From an uncultured Collinsella sp. (GTDB lineage Bacteria; Actinomycetota; Coriobacteriia; Coriobacteriales; Coriobacteriaceae), in assembly GCA_900551665.1 (NCBI GenBank), contig URWW01000049.1:1-7797 (forward strand): a stretch of 7,797 nucleotides of DNA, written 5' to 3'. Numbering within the stretch: position 1 is the stretch's first letter; each line of letters begins with the position of its first letter. The position numbers and the translations under genes were made by a program. The notes under the pieces are model-generated. The model ran no database searches, was not told where the DNA came from, and saw nothing but the letters and a program-made list of their open reading frames with translations. Shown in pieces: positions 5,927 through 7,797 of the stretch.

Positions 5927-7281
5927 TCGTCCATCAGCTCCTCGAGTTCGCGGCGATGGCGCTCGAGGGCACCTTCGACGGTAAGGGCGGCGTCGTCTTT
6001 GAGCCCCCTTCGCTTGGGGGTCACGATGCGCTGTGCCGGGTACACGGCTGCGTGCCCCGCCACGAGATAGCTCACAAAGCCGACGATGACAAAATACCCA
6101 GCTGCCTGAGCGCCAAACATATCGATTCCGAGCATGATGGTGGTGATGGGCACGTTGAGGGCCGCGCCGAACACGCCGACCATCCCGAGCGCCGCCACGA
6201 GGCTCGGGTCGCCCATGGTGACCTGGCCGATCCATCCGCCCAGGGATGCGCCGATGCCGAACAGCGGCGTGACCTCGCCGCCCTGCAGGCCCGCGCCAAC
6301 GGTGAGCGCGGTCATGCCGAGCTTGGCGACTGGGTCGACGAGGGTGGTCTCGCCTCGGAAGGCTGCTCCGACCATCCATTCGGACAGGCCGGCGTAGGGG
6401 GCCATGCCGAGGCACAAGAACAGTACGGCGATCACGATGCCGCCGGTCGCGGCGGCCGCCAGGTAGTTGGTGAAGAGGCGTGCGTACAGGCGCTTGACCG
6501 TGCGGATGCAGAGGGTGAACAGTCGGGCCACCAGGCCGAACACCACGGCGGCGGCTATGACGATGGCGAGGATGCGCGCGTCCATCGCCGGAACGCGTGC
6601 GATGGATTGGAAGGCGAAGTGACTTCCCAGCGCGCGGCTCACGGCGTTGCCGACGAACGATCCGGTCAGGCAGTAGAGCGCGGCGCTGTAGTCGATCTTG
6701 CCCACGAAGCACATTTCCATGCCAAAGAACGCGCCGGCAAGCGGGGTGCCGAACGCCGCGCCGAACGCCGCGGAGATGCCGGCCATCATGAGGTCGCGTC
6801 GATCGTGGCCCTCTACGTGGAACAGGCTCGCCACATTGCTCGCGATGGTGCCGCCCATCTGCACCGCAGCTCCCTCGCGTCCGGCCGAGCCGCCGGCCAG
6901 ATGCGTTGCGGTGGAGCACAGGAAGGTGAGCGGGGCCATGCGAACGTGGATCGGCGTGCCGGTGATGGTGCTGTCGATGACGAGGTTGTTGCCGCGCTGC
7001 GCGCGCAGGCCGTGGTTGCGGTAGAGCCAGGCCGTCGCGACGTTTACGATCGGGAGCAGGGCGAACAGCCATACGTGGGTTTCGCGCGTTGTGGTGGCCA
7101 TGTCGAGGGCGGCGAGGAACGCCCAACCCGCGATGCCCATGAGGGCAGAGGCGAGGATGCTGAGCGCCAACACGCGCGCACTCGCACAGGCGTTGCCCGC
7201 GCCCCGACGCGCCTGCGCGCCCGCGCCGTGGGCACCGCGCTTGAGCTCTTTCTGAGCCGTTTCGAGCATGCGCTTGGGCAT
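5923..7281 (-). CDS. CLC-family anion channel/transporter with atypical signature residues
   Basis: This 452-residue integral membrane protein belongs to the CLC chloride channel/antiporter family (PF00654). It has many hydrophobic helices from about residue 37 to 410 and cytosolic basic tails. Signature segments in order are AGGSAGREGAAVQMGG (129-144) with gating glutamate E136, FGTPLAGAFFGMEM (177-190), GGEVTPLFGIGASLGG (334-349) for the selectivity-filter loop, and GHAAVYPAQ (409-417) with Y414 at the place of the conserved central tyrosine. Several positions depart from canonical ClcA: no GSGIP motif (RGNNLVID, 96-103), GREGA instead of GREGP, and Met190 where the inner proton glutamate is expected. 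No CBS domains follow; the C-terminus is a short acidic helix. I chose ATG 7281 because AAGGGAGG (7286-7293) precedes it; the frame extends 36 codons upstream without a ribosome site. The lipid kinase follows with a 4-base overlap. Confidence 0.9.
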   Translation of the reverse strand: MPKRMLETAQKELKRGAHGAGAQARRGAGNACASARVLALSILASALMGIAGWAFLAALDMATTTRETHVWLFALLPIVNVATAWLYRNHGLRAQRGNNLVIDSTITGTPIHVRMAPLTFLCSTATHLAGGSAGREGAAVQMGGTIASNVASLFHVEGHDRRDLMMAGISAAFGAAFGTPLAGAFFGMEMCFVGKIDYSAALYCLTGSFVGNAVSRALGSHFAFQSIARVPAMDARILAIVIAAAVVFGLVARLFTLCIRTVKRLYARLFTNYLAAAATGGIVIAVLFLCLGMAPYAGLSEWMVGAAFRGETTLVDPVAKLGMTALTVGAGLQGGEVTPLFGIGASLGGWIGQVTMGDPSLVAALGMVGVFGAALNVPITTIMLGIDMFGAQAAGYFVIVGFVSYLVAGHAAVYPAQRIVTPKRRGLKDDAALTVEGALERHRRELEELMDE

Positions 7282-7480
7282 GACGCCTCCCTTGGATCTC
7301 GTTTCCGTCAAATGCGTCCAGTATACGCCCCTTGGCCGTTGGGGCTTTGCGTGGGTGGGCGTCTTGTCCATAGGCAAACGGCGGTCCATACACTATTCTC
7401 TATTGAGAATATACAGGCGCGCATATCACGTCGGATGAACGACGATGGATGGCGCGTCAAAACGAGGGAAGGGGCGAGGT
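7282..7480. promoter_or_regulatory. Divergent intergenic region between the CLC gene and moeA
   Basis: This spacer of about 199 bases must contain the promoters for the minus-strand CLC/lipid kinase pair and the plus-strand MoeA gene. It holds the CLC ribosome site (7286-7293), a weak GCCCC/GGGGC hairpin (7327-7331 with 7341-7345) and an AT-rich patch at 7388-7416 containing a palindrome listed separately. I looked on the CLC strand for a fluoride (crcB-type) riboswitch and did not find its conserved segments. No strong -35/-10 pair is evident. Confidence 0.4.
7394..7411. promoter_or_regulatory. Perfect 7-4-7 palindrome, candidate operator
   Basis: TATTCTC (7394-7400) and GAGAATA (7405-7411) are perfect inverted arms around TATT. 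The site is strikingly AT-rich within GC-rich DNA and sits centrally between the divergent CLC and MoeA starts. A dimeric repressor site is plausible. The TTGAGAAT half resembles Fur-type half-sites only loosely, so no regulator is assigned. Confidence 0.4.
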
Positions 7481-7797
7481 ATGGCTCGCGGAAAGAATCC
7501 CGATGCGAACATGATCCCAGTCGAGGAGGCGCGCCGCATCGTGCTCGGATGCATGCGCTCCACCGAGGTGCGCGAGGTGCCGGCGTGGCAGGCCGCGGGG
7601 TTGCCGCTGGCGGCCGATGTCGAGACCGACATCGATCTGGCACCCTTCGCCAACAGCGCCATGGACGGCTATGCCCTGCATGCCGCCGACCTCGCCGCCG
7701 CCAACCTCGAGACCACGCTCGGCGGCGAAAAGCGCGGCTACACGGGCTATCCGTGCTTCAGCACGCCCGACGAGTACGCCGACGCCCTCAAAGACGC
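7481..7797 (+). CDS. moeA: Molybdopterin molybdotransferase MoeA, N-terminal part (cut by window end)
   Basis: The frame opening at ATG 7481 runs 105 codons to the window edge without a stop, so only the N-terminus is seen. It begins with a MoeA-like helix, IPVEEARRIVLG (12-23). Next come the VPAWQAAGLPLAADV stretch (33-47) and the hallmark APFANSAMDGYAL (54-66). The aspartate in MDGYA (D62) corresponds to the catalytic Asp of MoeA. MoeA inserts molybdenum into adenylylated molybdopterin, finishing molybdenum cofactor in the cytoplasm. After residue 70 the sequence (LETTLGGEKRGYTGY, 76-90) does not obviously match the usual run to the next beta-strand and AG motif, so an insert or a divergent subfamily is possible. 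AAGGGG (7469-7474) lies six bases before the start. It is transcribed divergently from the CLC gene. Confidence 0.85.
   Translation, partial: MARGKNPDANMIPVEEARRIVLGCMRSTEVREVPAWQAAGLPLAADVETDIDLAPFANSAMDGYALHAADLAAANLETTLGGEKRGYTGYPCFSTPDEYADALKD

Noticed and set aside
7327..7345. GCCCC/GGGGC hairpin as an intrinsic terminator
   Set aside because: The stem is only five bases with a nine-base loop and no following T-run, and it lies in a leader rather than after a gene.
5927..7393. Upstream extension of the lipid kinase frame, making an 814-codon protein
   Set aside because: The extension is an alternative frame through the CLC gene, rich in Arg/His/Gly with no domain. The kinase begins near the GTGA overlap.
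7282..7430. Fluoride (crcB-type) riboswitch upstream of the CLC gene
   Set aside because: The conserved segments of that motif were not found on the minus strand by eye; a covariance-model search would be decisive.
7435..7797. Alternative plus-strand frame from ATG 7435 overlapping the MoeA start
   Set aside because: It lacks a ribosome site and recognisable motifs; the 7481 frame carries the MoeA hallmark motif.

Overview
The window is a dense, GC-rich bacterial chromosome segment with strong Shine-Dalgarno sites, short gaps and GTGA/TGATG-type overlaps. Codon use (heavy GCC, GAG, CGC, CTC) and the gene set resemble gut Coriobacteriia, and Collinsella or a close relative is my best guess. 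This is an inference from style and remembered gene families, not from a marker gene. I see no rRNA, tRNA, insertion sequence, phage gene or CRISPR array. No gap between genes exceeds about 200 bases.

Left part (1-3356): a minus-strand C_GCAxxG_C_C family protein is transcribed away from a plus-strand trio. The trio is an O-acetylhomoserine sulfhydrylase-type PLP enzyme, a bacterial poly(ADP-ribose) glycohydrolase-like macrodomain protein (TIGR02452 type) and a small nitroreductase. Gaps of 10 and 24 bases suggest one mRNA. The roughly 100-base divergent spacer carries a palindrome between two copies of an 8-mer.

Middle part (3357-4996): an alpha/beta hydrolase of the lysophospholipase/monoacylglycerol lipase type is preceded by a possible 16-codon leader ORF whose stop overlaps the hydrolase start. 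Next come a stand-alone GGQ release-factor-like protein with a basic tail (probable ribosome rescue factor) and a tiny ORF that opens with a D-x-D-G-D-G-x-x-D calcium-loop-like motif and runs into the next gene on the opposite strand.

Right part (4949-7797): a minus-strand pair consists of a CLC-family anion transporter with several non-canonical signature positions and a diacylglycerol/lipid kinase, coupled by a 4-base overlap. Divergent from them is the 5' part of a MoeA-type molybdopterin molybdotransferase, cut by the window edge. The spacer between them holds a perfect 7-4-7 palindrome.

Most genes are housekeeping or accessory metabolism: methionine/sulfur, NAD/ADP-ribose, redox, lipid, translation quality control, ion transport and molybdenum cofactor. 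I did not find a convincing new multi-gene system. The best leads are the atypical CLC protein, the Asp/Gly-loop micro-ORF, the GGQ rescue factor, the hydrolase leader ORF and the sulfhydrylase-glycohydrolase-nitroreductase operon.
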